A stretch of DNA of 64,000 nucleotides from Aliiglaciecola lipolytica (lineage in GTDB: Bacteria > Pseudomonadota > Gammaproteobacteria > Enterobacterales > Alteromonadaceae), in contig NZ_JAHKPT010000033.1 of NCBI RefSeq assembly GCF_018860635.1, positions 1-64,000 of the forward strand, written 5' to 3'. The notes under the pieces were generated by a model that saw only the letters and a list, made by a program, of their open reading frames with translations, ran no database searches and had not been told where the DNA came from. Shown in pieces: positions 36,175 through 45,166 of this stretch (position 1 is its first letter; each line of letters starts with the position of its first letter). The position numbers were made by a program, and so were the translations under genes.

Positions 36175-36726
36175 TTAATCTTCGTCAGATTCTAAATTAA
36201 CAGCCATGGTTGCAAGTAGTTTGGCCAACGTCTTCCTATCTGTTTTAGTTGAACTGAGTTCTTTGGTAACCTGATCCAACCTTTCCAACGCTTCGGCAAA
36301 TCGAGCGTCATATTTCTCGGTGAGCATGGCAACTTCTTTATCAACTCGAGTATGCAGTTCATCAGTCTCTTGACGGCCATTGGTGTCTGACATTTCTAAT
36401 TCAGAAGATAGTTTGTCGGCATAGGCGTTAAGTTCAGAGGTTTTATCTTCGTAGACTTTGTCCACTGAATTGACTTTAAGCTGTAAATCTTCAAAGCCAT
36501 TGTGCATGGATTTATTCAAGTCTTTGACGTGTTCTGCTAACTTTTGTTCAGCCTGTTGGAAGCGTTCTAACATTCGGCTTTCTAAATCTGACAACCTATG
36601 TTCAATATCTGCTTGAGCAGCACCGAACACAATTTGTCGTAAAGTAGCTAGTTCTGATGGGGTTTCACTACTGATATTGGGGGTCTCATCGACTACGGTT
36701 TTATTGTCTGACTTGTTATTCGCCAC
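36175..36726 (-). CDS. Coiled-coil protein of unknown function
   Basis: 183 residues from GTG 36726, with AAGGAA upstream; the frame can be read from GTG 36750. Residues 1-30 are polar and disordered-looking; about 40-170 is a continuous coiled coil (ADIEHRLSDLESRMLERFQQ and onward), and the tail is acidic (ESDED). No signal peptide, so it should be cytoplasmic. It is the first gene of the cluster with the OmpA-domain membrane protein, the small GTPase and the GGDEF/EAL protein. A scaffold or spacer role is the only inference the sequence allows. Confidence 0.75.
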   Translation of the reverse strand: MANNKSDNKTVVDETPNISSETPSELATLRQIVFGAAQADIEHRLSDLESRMLERFQQAEQKLAEHVKDLNKSMHNGFEDLQLKVNSVDKVYEDKTSELNAYADKLSSELEMSDTNGRQETDELHTRVDKEVAMLTEKYDARFAEALERLDQVTKELSSTKTDRKTLAKLLATMAVNLESDED

Positions 36727-36750
36727 TTTCACTTCCTTCTGCTTAAACAC

Positions 36751-37378
36751 CGATAATCAATCATAGCCCAAAAAAACAACTTTATGCACGGGAAATAATC
36801 GATGCTAATTACTTTTTCTATCCATTATTTTCGCGCCTAGTAAATCTTTAAACCGCTGATATATGGTTATTTCCGGTTAATTGGATAAACCTTATTACCG
36901 CCGCACATACTGAAACGTCTCCTTTACCGCTTTCTACAATCTCTACATGAGTATCTTGTGCTTTGTTTTATCAATTTCGTTTTAAGGCGGTTTAGTGACG
37001 TAACAATATCGCCCACAAGTTTGATCGTGTTTTCTATTTTTGCGGCGATTAACTTAGGTTTGCTGCCTTTCGAAATTAAAATATTGATCTAATAACACCT
37101 GCACAATTAGAGTAAAAGTTGGCAAAAACATTAAATTCTGGGGTTAATGGCGAAGTTATGTCGATTGAAGAAAATGTTGCAACTGCAAAAGATTCGTTAC
37201 AGCAAGCTGTAAATGTAGAGGCTTAATCGGCTAACGATAAGTATATGCCGCGAATGATTGAAAGCTTTAACCTTGTATAAGCAACCACCCTAAATCTGTC
37301 TACAACTGCTTATTTGTGTCATAGACTGCACTTTGCGGATTTATTTCGCTATCATATGCAAAAAAATAATAAGGACTT
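36751..37378. other. 628-bp intergenic region with possible gene remnants
   Basis: No full gene. An open stretch at 36886-37091 (plus) encodes a hydrophobic ending (IFAAINLGLLPFEIKILI) but has no usable start. A TTG-initiated 35-residue frame at 37119-37226 (plus), containing MSIEENVATAKDSLQQAV, has coding-like composition but only a weak ribosome binding site. Both may be remains of a decayed gene. AAGGA at 37372-37376 serves the abgT start. The promoters of the coiled-coil operon and of abgT must lie here, but I cannot place them. Confidence 0.35.
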
Positions 37379-39025
37379 ATGCCCAATGGAGTTGGTGATA
37401 AAGTCCGTAAAGACAGAGGAATAGTTTTGGTACAAGATCAGACAAACAATAAGTCTTCAGATGAACAAAATACGGGATGGTTTTCACGGTTTCTGGCAAC
37501 AGTAGAATGGCTTGGTAATTTACTCCCGCACCCTATAACCCTATTCGCCTTACTGGCACTTTTCATTGTTATTCTCAGCGGTATTCTTGGTTATTTTGAT
37601 GTTGCCGTTTTAGACCCGCGTCCGTTAGGGGCCAAAGGGCGAGATCCGGATGGATTGATTGAAGTCATTTCGTTATTTAATGCCGAAGGACTACAACGGA
37701 TTGTCACGGGGTTAGTGACGAACTTTACAGGGTTTGCACCGCTAGGCACTGTGTTGGTTGCTTTACTTGGCGTATCAGTTGCAGAACATTCAGGTTTACT
37801 CTCAACGGCGATGCGAGCAATGGTAATGAATGCCTCCGAACGCATGGTTACTATTACCGTAGTATTGGCCGGTATTTTATCGAATACGGCATCTGAACTT
37901 GGCTACGTTGTGTTGATTCCACTAGCGGCAATGATTTTCCATTCCCTTGGCCGTCATCCATTAGCGGGCTTGGCCGCAGCTTTCGCAGGTGTATCTGGCG
38001 GCTACAGCGCGAATTTGTTGTTAGGCACAGTAGACCCGTTATTATCTGGTATTACTGAATCAGCAGCACATATGATTGAACCTGATTACATGGTTGGTCC
38101 AGAAGTAAACTGGTACTTTATGATTGTAAGTACCTTCGTGGTTGCCGCTATGGGGGCGTTTGTAACTGAGAAAATAGTAGAACCGAGACTAGGCAAATAT
38201 GATCCTAGTGAAGCTTCGGTTGAGTTAGAAAAACAAGAAATGACAGCACCCAGTGCATTAGAAAAGAAAGGTCTTAAAATGGCCGGTCTGTCCTTTGTTA
38301 TTTTATGTATTTTATTGGCGCTTACGATCGTGCCGGAAAATGGCATCTTACGACATCCTGAAACGGGACTTGTTGCCTACTCGCCATTTTTGAAAGGCAT
38401 TGTGGCCTTCATTTTTATCACGTTTGCAATACCGGGTTTCGTGTACGGCAAAATCGTTGGCACCATGAAAAATGACAAAGACGTAATCAATGCGATGTCT
38501 AAAAGCATGGGGTCGATGGGTCTTTACATTACCTTAGTATTCTTTGCTGCACAGTTTGTAGCATTCTTTAAATGGACTAATCTAGGAACAGTTTTAGCGG
38601 TTAAAGGTGCATCCTTGTTAACTGTGCTTGGCTTAGATGGCCCAGAAGTGTTTATTTTATTTATATTGATGTGCGGCATAGTGAACTTGTCGTTGGGTAG
38701 TGCCTCGGCCCAGTGGGCAGTAACGGCGCCTATATTTGTACCTATGTTAATGCTAATTGGTTATTCTCCTGAAGTGATTCAAGCTGCCTATCGAATTGGT
38801 GATTCTGTCACCAATGTCATTTCGCCGATGATGAGTTACTTTGGATTGATTTTGGCCATTGCAGCCCGTTATAAAAAGGATTTGGGCATGGGGACGTTAA
38901 TTGCAACAATGTTACCCTATTCAATCACCTTTTTTGTCGGTTGGACGTTACTTTTCTATGTTTGGGTATTTTGGTTAGGGATGCCTGTAGGACCAAATGT
39001 AGAAACGCTATATAATGGAGGCTGA
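37379..39025 (+). CDS. AbgT-family transporter
   Basis: 548 residues with about 13 hydrophobic segments. AbgT/MtrF-family marks include WFSRFLATVEWLGNLLPHPIT at the start, GFAPLGTVLVALLGVSVAEHSGL, ILSNTASELGYVVLIPLAA, SGGYSANLLLGTVDPLL and, near the end, RIGDSVTNVISPMMSYFGL. The family includes E. coli AbgT (p-aminobenzoyl-glutamate uptake) and Neisseria MtrF; several members export sulfonamides. Substrate here is unknown. No abgA/abgB hydrolase genes are adjacent, which makes a salvage role less certain. ATG 37379 has AAGGA just upstream. It is followed by hemH after a 99-bp gap with a weak hairpin (AACCG-TTAG-CGGTT). Confidence 0.9.
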   Translation: MPNGVGDKVRKDRGIVLVQDQTNNKSSDEQNTGWFSRFLATVEWLGNLLPHPITLFALLALFIVILSGILGYFDVAVLDPRPLGAKGRDPDGLIEVISLFNAEGLQRIVTGLVTNFTGFAPLGTVLVALLGVSVAEHSGLLSTAMRAMVMNASERMVTITVVLAGILSNTASELGYVVLIPLAAMIFHSLGRHPLAGLAAAFAGVSGGYSANLLLGTVDPLLSGITESAAHMIEPDYMVGPEVNWYFMIVSTFVVAAMGAFVTEKIVEPRLGKYDPSEASVELEKQEMTAPSALEKKGLKMAGLSFVILCILLALTIVPENGILRHPETGLVAYSPFLKGIVAFIFITFAIPGFVYGKIVGTMKNDKDVINAMSKSMGSMGLYITLVFFAAQFVAFFKWTNLGTVLAVKGASLLTVLGLDGPEVFILFILMCGIVNLSLGSASAQWAVTAPIFVPMLMLIGYSPEVIQAAYRIGDSVTNVISPMMSYFGLILAIAARYKKDLGMGTLIATMLPYSITFFVGWTLLFYVWVFWLGMPVGPNVETLYNGG

Positions 39026-39124
39026 TAACCGTTAGCGGTTTGCATTGTTTAGCTTTAAGTTTTGTGCGCTAATCCAATTACGTGATTAGTGCGTAAAACT
39101 TATAAAATTGAGACCAAGTCATTA

Positions 39125-40204
39125 ATGAAATATACAGGCAGTCCGAACTTTAAGCACAACCAGCCAGATAAAATAGGTGTATTGATAACCAACTTAGGTA
39201 CACCGGAAGCGCCGACTAAGAAGGCTCTTAAAACTTATCTAAAAGAATTCTTATCCGATCCGCGAGTGGTTGAAATTCCCCGATTGTTATGGTGGATGAT
39301 TCTCAATTTAGTGATTCTAAATATTCGTCCCAAGCGCTCAGCTAAAGCCTATGCAACTGTGTGGGAAGATGAGGGCTCACCTTTGATGACCCATTCAATA
39401 AACCAAGCTGCGGCACTGAAAAAGACAATACAAGCAAAGTATGGCGAAGGAGTGATAGTTGACTTTGCTATGCGCTACGGCTCACCTAGCATCTCAGGTA
39501 CGGTTGAAAATATGATGCAACAGGGCGTACGTAAGTTAGTGGTTTTGCCTTTGTATCCGCAATATAGTGCTTCTACCTCAGCATCTACATTTGATGCCAT
39601 AGCCGCAGATTTTGAAAAACGTCGTTGGATACCTGATTTGAGATTTATTTCACAATACTGCGATCACCCTGAATACATACAAGCAGTCGCGGACAAAATC
39701 CGTCAGCATTGGCAACAACATGAACGTGCTGACAAATTAATATTTTCCTACCACGGCATTCCTGAACGTTATTTAACTAATGGTGATCCCTACTTCTGCC
39801 AGTGCCACAAGACCTCGCGCTTAATTGCTGAAAACTTAGGGTTGCAAAAAGATCAATTTCTAATTTGTTTTCAGTCTAGATTTGGTCGCGAAGAATGGTT
39901 AAAACCTTATACCGATCATACCTTGCAAAGCCTTCCAAAATCCGGTGTTGAGTCAGTCCAAATCGTCTGCCCTGGATTCTCTGTTGATTGTCTGGAAACG
40001 ATAGAAGAAATTGGCGTAGAAAATCGTGACTATTTTTTAGAGGCCGGAGGAAAACGTTACGAATATATTCCTGCCCTTAATGATGATCCTGCGCACATCG
40101 ATATGATGGCATCTATCATTGGCAGTAATCTTCATGGTTGGGATTTGGCAGCAGACAATTCTTCTCGAGCAAATTTAGCTAAAGCTAAGGGTGCAACAAT
40201 ATGA
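39125..40204 (+). CDS. hemH: Ferrochelatase HemH
   Basis: 359 residues from ATG 39125; a GTG at 39089 would add 12. Landmarks: KIGVLITNLGTPEAPT, the catalytic region FSYHGIPERYLTNGDPYFCQCHKTS (in two parts: SYHGIPER with the active-site His, and DPYFCQCHKT), FQSRFG..EWLKPYT, and CPGFSVDCLETIEEIG with the conserved Glu. It inserts ferrous iron into protoporphyrin IX at the inner membrane, the last step of haem synthesis. It overlaps the DUF4112 gene by 4 bp (ATGA), so the downstream pair is translationally linked. Confidence 0.96.
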   Translation: MKYTGSPNFKHNQPDKIGVLITNLGTPEAPTKKALKTYLKEFLSDPRVVEIPRLLWWMILNLVILNIRPKRSAKAYATVWEDEGSPLMTHSINQAAALKKTIQAKYGEGVIVDFAMRYGSPSISGTVENMMQQGVRKLVVLPLYPQYSASTSASTFDAIAADFEKRRWIPDLRFISQYCDHPEYIQAVADKIRQHWQQHERADKLIFSYHGIPERYLTNGDPYFCQCHKTSRLIAENLGLQKDQFLICFQSRFGREEWLKPYTDHTLQSLPKSGVESVQIVCPGFSVDCLETIEEIGVENRDYFLEAGGKRYEYIPALNDDPAHIDMMASIIGSNLHGWDLAADNSSRANLAKAKGATI

Positions 40205-40635
40205 ATGGTAACGCCGCAGCTTCTATTGCCGCGCCAAAAGCTTTGGTACTGGCGCAAAAGCTAGCCAATATGTCCGATACGGCGGTACGGATACCGTTTA
40301 CTAAAGTAAAATTCGGCCTCGACTTTATCATTGGATTGATTCCTGGGATTGGCGACATGGTCATGTTAATCGTGGGCGCTGTGATCATTATATTGGGCAA
40401 AAGTATTGGTTTACCCGGCCCGCTAATTTTAAAAATGTTGAAGAATAGTGTTATTGATTTTGTGTTAGGTTTAGTGCCCTTTATAGGCGATATTGCAGAC
40501 ATTTTTTACAAATCAAATCAATCGAATGTACGAATAATGGAGCGCTGGTGGCTGAGTCAAAACAAAGCAGCTATTGATGCTCATACCCAACAAACATTGG
40601 CAAATTGGCAGGATACTAAAAATGAAGATTTATGA
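40201..40635 (+). CDS. DUF4112 membrane protein
   Basis: 144 residues with the DUF4112 pattern: an N-terminal amphipathic region (KLANMSDTAVRIPFTKVKFGLDFIIGLIPGIGD), a hydrophobic helix (VMLIVGAVIIILGKSI), and a second PxxGD turn (LVPFIGDIADIFYKSN). Two or three membrane-embedded segments are likely. The function of the family is unknown. It is coupled to hemH by the ATGA overlap, and its end overlaps the GST gene by 14 bp. The linkage with hemH hints at haem- or membrane-related work but proves nothing. Confidence 0.85.
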   Translation: MNGNAAASIAAPKALVLAQKLANMSDTAVRIPFTKVKFGLDFIIGLIPGIGDMVMLIVGAVIIILGKSIGLPGPLILKMLKNSVIDFVLGLVPFIGDIADIFYKSNQSNVRIMERWWLSQNKAAIDAHTQQTLANWQDTKNEDL

Positions 40636-41230
40636 CACCCACACAGCGCCGACACCTAGAAGAGTAAGAATATTTCTAGCCGAAAAAGGCATTGATATGG
40701 AATATGTGCAAGTGGATTTAGCAAAAGGTGAAAATATTAGCCCCGAAATGCGCTTGAAAAACCCCATCGGAAAAGTTCCTATCCTTGAATTAGACGACGG
40801 CACTTGTATTGGTGAATCTGTGGCAATTTGTCGATATTTCGAAGCATTACAACCTGAGCCTGCGTTAATGGGCACGACTCCACTACAACAGGCACAGATT
40901 GAAATGTGGCAGCGCCAAGTTGAATTCGCTTTGTTTATGCAGGTAGGTATGTGCTTTCAGCATACCACAGGCTATTTTAAAGACCGCATGACCCCTGTAC
41001 CAGAATACGGGGAAGTGGCTGGGATTTCTGCGAGTAAATACCTCAATGTGCTTGAGAAACGCTTGGGGCAAAGTGAATATGTAGCTGGAGATACTTTTTC
41101 CATTGCTGATATTACCGCTATGTGTGCAATTGATTTTGCGCGAGTGGTAAAAATCAAGCTCAAAGATGAACAAGTTAACTTGCAGCGTTGGTATGACTCG
41201 GTCAGTGCTAGGCCCAGCGCCAGTGCGTAA
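40622..41230 (+). CDS. Glutathione S-transferase family protein
   Basis: 202 residues from ATG 40622, inside the end of the DUF4112 gene; the open frame upstream to 40574 lies in DUF4112 codons. The thioredoxin-like N-terminal domain has IYDTHTAPTPRRVRIFLAEKG, GKVPILELDDG with the cis-Pro, and ESVAICRYFE for glutathione binding. The C-terminal helical domain has YVAGDTFSIADITAMCAIDFA. A Thr/Pro-Arg start (TAPTPRR) replaces the Cys or Ser of the catalytic N-terminus in several classes, so the catalytic residue is unclear. Substrate unknown. Confidence 0.88.
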   Translation: MKIYDTHTAPTPRRVRIFLAEKGIDMEYVQVDLAKGENISPEMRLKNPIGKVPILELDDGTCIGESVAICRYFEALQPEPALMGTTPLQQAQIEMWQRQVEFALFMQVGMCFQHTTGYFKDRMTPVPEYGEVAGISASKYLNVLEKRLGQSEYVAGDTFSIADITAMCAIDFARVVKIKLKDEQVNLQRWYDSVSARPSASA

Positions 41231-41238
41231 TCACTGAC

Positions 41239-42132
41239 TTAATTTAAATTAAGCCAGAGAGACTTGTCTTGTATGGGCGTGGAATTCGACATGATTGGAT
41301 TTTCTAGCCTAAATATAATCCGGTTATCAACAGGAATTTGCTGCAACGCTTTTGAATGACCAGGATAGGCATAAAAATGTGTATCGAATGAACCATCTGC
41401 TAGCGCTGCTTTTAAGCCGAATTTGATACGTTCGGCTAATTGCTTATTTTGTTTCGTGACGAAAAAATAGATCGCGCTGGGGTAAACTAATAGGTGATGC
41501 GGATCGATTATTAAACTGTCGTCACCATTGCTCTCCATTTCCTCAATCACTTCAAGCAAAGATCGGGGAAAGTAGTCGACAATATTGCCTGCAACTAATT
41601 TATACATCGAACTGTGGGATATGGTCTTTTCGACTTTTAATCCGGCATTCTCTAAAACATAAACGTCCGGCCAATCGTGTCCCTGAATGGCGCTAAGCTC
41701 CGCCAGTTGAGCAAGACTCTTAATGTTTGCAAAGCTGGCTTCTTTGGTCTTATTAATTACCAATACTCTGTGCCCAATGAGCCCTTTTAAAAGAGGAATG
41801 CGTATGGCTAACGCGTTTTCTTCTCGACGAGTTGATGTGACTGTCCACATTAGGTCAATTAGCCCCGACTCGATGCTCTTGAACTGTCTTTCTTGACGCA
41901 TTGCAACAGGTACGCCCTCGATTGCATAGTCACCGTATTTCACTTTGGATTTTTCGAGCGCCAACTTCAATACGCTAATAAAATAAGCGCCGTGTTTGTC
42001 TACACTATCTGTATTGTCGATATATTTGATTGGTTGCGCATTTAATGACATTGAAGTCAATGAAGAGAAAAAGAATACGACAAAGGTCAGCGGCCTAATA
42101 AAAATCATTATGCTAGGTTTGATTGGAGCCAT
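41239..42132 (-). CDS. Periplasmic substrate-binding-like protein (SBP_bac_3 type)
   Basis: 297 residues: a signal peptide with its hydrophobic core at about 10-30 (FIRPLTFVVFFFSSLTSMSLNA), then a two-lobe fold that resembles extracellular solute-binding family 3 (YFISVLKLALEKS, RQFKSIESGLIDLMWTVTS, YKLVAGNIVDYFPRSLLEV). No transporter gene is next to it, and many such orphan proteins in marine gammaproteobacteria have lost transport partners. AAAGG lies six bases before ATG 42132. It ends 8 bp from the convergent GST gene; its upstream neighbour on the same strand is aguB, 98 bp away. Confidence 0.75.
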   Translation of the reverse strand: MAPIKPSIMIFIRPLTFVVFFFSSLTSMSLNAQPIKYIDNTDSVDKHGAYFISVLKLALEKSKVKYGDYAIEGVPVAMRQERQFKSIESGLIDLMWTVTSTRREENALAIRIPLLKGLIGHRVLVINKTKEASFANIKSLAQLAELSAIQGHDWPDVYVLENAGLKVEKTISHSSMYKLVAGNIVDYFPRSLLEVIEEMESNGDDSLIIDPHHLLVYPSAIYFFVTKQNKQLAERIKFGLKAALADGSFDTHFYAYPGHSKALQQIPVDNRIIFRLENPIMSNSTPIQDKSLWLNLN

Positions 42133-42229
42133 AAACGACCTTTGTCTTTTACTTAATTTTCGTCGACCTAATAATAGTCAATTGCGCAAAAATAAGAAGG
42201 AATCAAATGCAATTCTGAACTTTTATCGC

Positions 42230-43123
42230 TCAATCTCGCCATCTACGGGTGATGTCTTGATACTCATCGATGCGTCTGTCTCTAAAATAAGGCCAAATTC
42301 GTTTAACTTTTTCTGTTCTTGCTAAATCTAACTCTACCATCAGGGTTTCTTCTTTGTCGCTGCTAGCTTGAGCAAGTACTTCGCCTTGAGGTCCAGTGAT
42401 AAAGCTCTGTCCCCAGAACTGAATACCAGGATCACCGGCTACCGGAGATGCTTCGAATCCTGTGCGATTAGCCACAATAACAGGAACTGAATTGGCCACG
42501 GCATGAGAGCGTTGAATCGTTTGCCATGCATTAAATTGACGTTCTCTTTCGTCCGCAGTGTCGGTGTTGTCCCAGCCAATTGCGGTAGGGTAAAACAGCA
42601 TATCTGCTCCTGCCATCGCCATTAATCGAGCTGCTTCTGGATACCATTGATCCCAGCAGACCAATACGCCTAGTCGACCAACACTAGTGTCAATGGGTTC
42701 AAAGCCTAAGTCTCCAGGGGTAAAATAGAATTTTTCATAAAACCCGGGATCATCTGGAATATGCATCTTGCGATACTTTCCAACCATACCCGCTTGGCGA
42801 TCAAACACCACGGCAGTATTGTGATACAGACCGGAACCACGCTTTTCAAATAATGACGTAACTAAAACAATATTATGTTTAGCGGCCAACTCTGCAAAGT
42901 AATCGGTTGCAGGACCTGGAATCGTCTCAGCTAAATCAAAGTAATCGGTATTTTCTTCTTGGCAGAAATAAAGGGTACTGTGCAGCTCTTGTAACAGCAC
43001 CAACTCACAACCATCAGCTGCAAGTTTGGCAACTTGCTTGGCACTTTTTTCCCAATTTTGGTTTTTGTCGTTGCTAGCAACCGCTTGTTGCACCAAGCCA
43101 ACTTTTAACTTGTTTTTATTCAT
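42230..43123 (-). CDS. aguB: N-carbamoylputrescine amidohydrolase AguB
   Basis: 297 residues from ATG 43123, one base after the aguA stop; earlier in-frame ATGs at 43132 and 43141 would overlap aguA, and none of the three has a clear ribosome binding site. The nitrilase triad is visible: Glu in LVLLQELHS, Lys in GKYRKMHIPDDPGFYEKFYF, Cys in GVLVCWDQWYPEAARL. These blocks are very close to plant and bacterial N-carbamoylputrescine amidases. It converts N-carbamoylputrescine to putrescine, CO2 and ammonia, the step after AguA. The pair forms the agmatine route to putrescine. Confidence 0.95.
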   Translation of the reverse strand: MNKNKLKVGLVQQAVASNDKNQNWEKSAKQVAKLAADGCELVLLQELHSTLYFCQEENTDYFDLAETIPGPATDYFAELAAKHNIVLVTSLFEKRGSGLYHNTAVVFDRQAGMVGKYRKMHIPDDPGFYEKFYFTPGDLGFEPIDTSVGRLGVLVCWDQWYPEAARLMAMAGADMLFYPTAIGWDNTDTADERERQFNAWQTIQRSHAVANSVPVIVANRTGFEASPVAGDPGIQFWGQSFITGPQGEVLAQASSDKEETLMVELDLARTEKVKRIWPYFRDRRIDEYQDITRRWRD

Positions 43124-43124
43124 T

Positions 43125-44189
43125 TTATGCATCACATCCATAAACAGTTAAGCCATCGCTAAGGTTGTCGAGCACCTCAGGTTTTAATGTCCCCTTCGGG
43201 ATCTGCATACTAATACAGTGCACACTGCCAAATTGTTGAACTAAAGGCAAACTATCTATGGGCACTATTGTGTAATCTGGATAGGCACTTGCGATTATAT
43301 CCAGAGCCAGTTGATCTTCAGGTTGACGATATATAGGGCACAATACCTGATGATTTGAAATAAGGTAATTTGCATAAGATGCAGGTAAGCGCTCACCAAC
43401 TTCATTGACTATATTTGGTAGGGGTAGCTCAAAAATTTCATGTTGAGGTAACAGTACTTTTAATTCATTCACAAGGGCATTTAGTCCGCTAAAATGAGTG
43501 TCCTCTGGTCGGTTAAAACAGGATTGAATTACAACACCATTGTCTTCAGTGAATCGCACTATGGTATCAATATGTCCATCTGTATCGTCGCCTTCTAAAT
43601 GGCCATTTTCTAGAATGCTAACGCGACTAGCGCCCAAGTGTTTAATAAACATGGATTGATAGGCGGCAAGCGACAAATCGCCATTACGTTGTGGGTTTTG
43701 TAAACACAAAGCGGTTGACAATAAATGGCCGTGTTGATCTATTTCTAGCGCACCGCCTTCTGCTACTAACTCAACACTTTTAAGGGGCTCTTTACACAGC
43801 TTTGCCAACACATTTGCGTTAACCTTGTTGTCTAAAGATGCATCAAACTTATTGCCCCAACCATTAAAGGTAAACTCAATGGGCTGCATTTTTTTATCGT
43901 GTTGCAATGTTAAGAAACAATAATCTCTACACCAGGTATCGTTATAGTTAGTAATCACAAACATTAATTTGCAACAATTTTTGAGGAGCTCCTTAGCAGT
44001 ATCTACTTCTTGCTCTCTAATCAGTAAGATCACCCCTGTATTATTTTGGGTTATGGCTTCAATTAGTTGCTTATAAGTATTTCTGACCTCTTTTAACCAA
44101 GGTTTCCAATCGGTTCTTTTGTCTGGCCACGCTAAAATAATGGCTTCTTGGGCATGCCATTCAGGCAACAATTTAAATTCTGGATTCAT
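43125..44189 (-). CDS. aguA: Agmatine deiminase AguA
   Basis: 354 residues of the peptidyl-arginine deiminase superfamily. Conserved marks: PEWHAQEAIILAWP, NDTWCRDYCFL, VAEGGALEID, NGHLEGDDTDGHIDTIVRF (catalytic Asp/His) and the nucleophile Cys in GSVHCISMQIP. It hydrolyses agmatine to N-carbamoylputrescine and ammonia. It is followed directly by aguB. No arginine decarboxylase or aguR-type regulator is next to it, so agmatine must come from elsewhere or from uptake. Confidence 0.94.
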   Translation of the reverse strand: MNPEFKLLPEWHAQEAIILAWPDKRTDWKPWLKEVRNTYKQLIEAITQNNTGVILLIREQEVDTAKELLKNCCKLMFVITNYNDTWCRDYCFLTLQHDKKMQPIEFTFNGWGNKFDASLDNKVNANVLAKLCKEPLKSVELVAEGGALEIDQHGHLLSTALCLQNPQRNGDLSLAAYQSMFIKHLGASRVSILENGHLEGDDTDGHIDTIVRFTEDNGVVIQSCFNRPEDTHFSGLNALVNELKVLLPQHEIFELPLPNIVNEVGERLPASYANYLISNHQVLCPIYRQPEDQLALDIIASAYPDYTIVPIDSLPLVQQFGSVHCISMQIPKGTLKPEVLDNLSDGLTVYGCDA

Positions 44190-44361
44190 GAGTTATTTGG
44201 GTAATTAGATTCTGCGGAAATTATAACCTCAACCAATAATGTAACGGTACATTTTTATCTGTAGTCAATAAAACCAGATCCGTGGTCTTTTGATTAAGCC
44301 AATGGACTTTACCAATGAGCATGTTAAGTTAACCGCAATATTATCAACTTTGGAGCAAATT

Positions 44362-45111
44362 ATGGCGCAATGGCATGATGGAAAAATTGTGAATCGAGTT
44401 GATTGGAATGATCATTTGTTTAGTCTGCAGTTTCAATGTGACCAGTTTCCTAAATTTGTGGCAGGTCAGTTTACCAAAGTGGGTCTCACTCAAGCCGATA
44501 ATACAGTTCTATCTCGACCATATTCATTGGTCAACTCGCCGAACGACGAGTATTTGGAAATAATTGCAGTTCCCGTTGAACAAGGCAGTCTCTCCCCTAA
44601 ATTACATGAATTAAAAATAGGGGATAGCGTGAAAGTGATGTCACCTGCAACTGGATTTTTGGTTTTAAATGAAGTACCACAAAGCGACATATTGTTTCTG
44701 ATCGCCACTGGAACGGGGATCGGCCCCTTTCTATCGATATTAGAAAGTGATGAAATTTGGACAAAGTATAAGCATGTGGTGCTGGTTTATGGTGTAAGAC
44801 ACAATAGCGATTTAGCCTACCAACAGAAAATTCAAAAATGGCTCGAGCTTAAGTCTACGCAGTTTCATTTTGTGCCTATTGTTAGCCGCCAGCAGTGCGC
44901 TGATGCATTGACAGGACGTATTCCTGAGTTAATTAGAAACGGTGATATACAACGAAGTTGTGGATTTGAATTTGATCCTATCACTTGTCAGGTTATGTTG
45001 TGTGGCAACCCTGAGATGATTAAAGATACGTTAGAGGTTCTTTCGGCTTTTGGTCTGAAAAAGCACCTGCGTCGTTCGCCTGGACAAATTAGTGTAGAGC
45101 GGTATTGGTAA
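44362..45111 (+). CDS. fpr: Ferredoxin-NADP+ reductase Fpr
   Basis: 249 residues from ATG 44362, with GGAG seven bases upstream, equal in length to E. coli Fpr (248). The frame is open to 44290 but the extra 24 residues are not needed. FAD-binding RPYSLVNSP, EQGSLSPKLHELKIGD, the NADP-binding GTGIGPFLSIL, VYGVRH and MLCGNPEMI, and the ending RRSPGQISVERYW are typical. It moves electrons between NADPH and ferredoxin or flavodoxin and takes part in defence against redox stress; in E. coli it belongs to the SoxRS regulon. Confidence 0.95.
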   Translation: MAQWHDGKIVNRVDWNDHLFSLQFQCDQFPKFVAGQFTKVGLTQADNTVLSRPYSLVNSPNDEYLEIIAVPVEQGSLSPKLHELKIGDSVKVMSPATGFLVLNEVPQSDILFLIATGTGIGPFLSILESDEIWTKYKHVVLVYGVRHNSDLAYQQKIQKWLELKSTQFHFVPIVSRQQCADALTGRIPELIRNGDIQRSCGFEFDPITCQVMLCGNPEMIKDTLEVLSAFGLKKHLRRSPGQISVERYW

Positions 45112-45166
45112 GTTGCTCAGTATTAACGAATTGTGACGCAACAGTATATGTTTAAGGATAAAGTGA

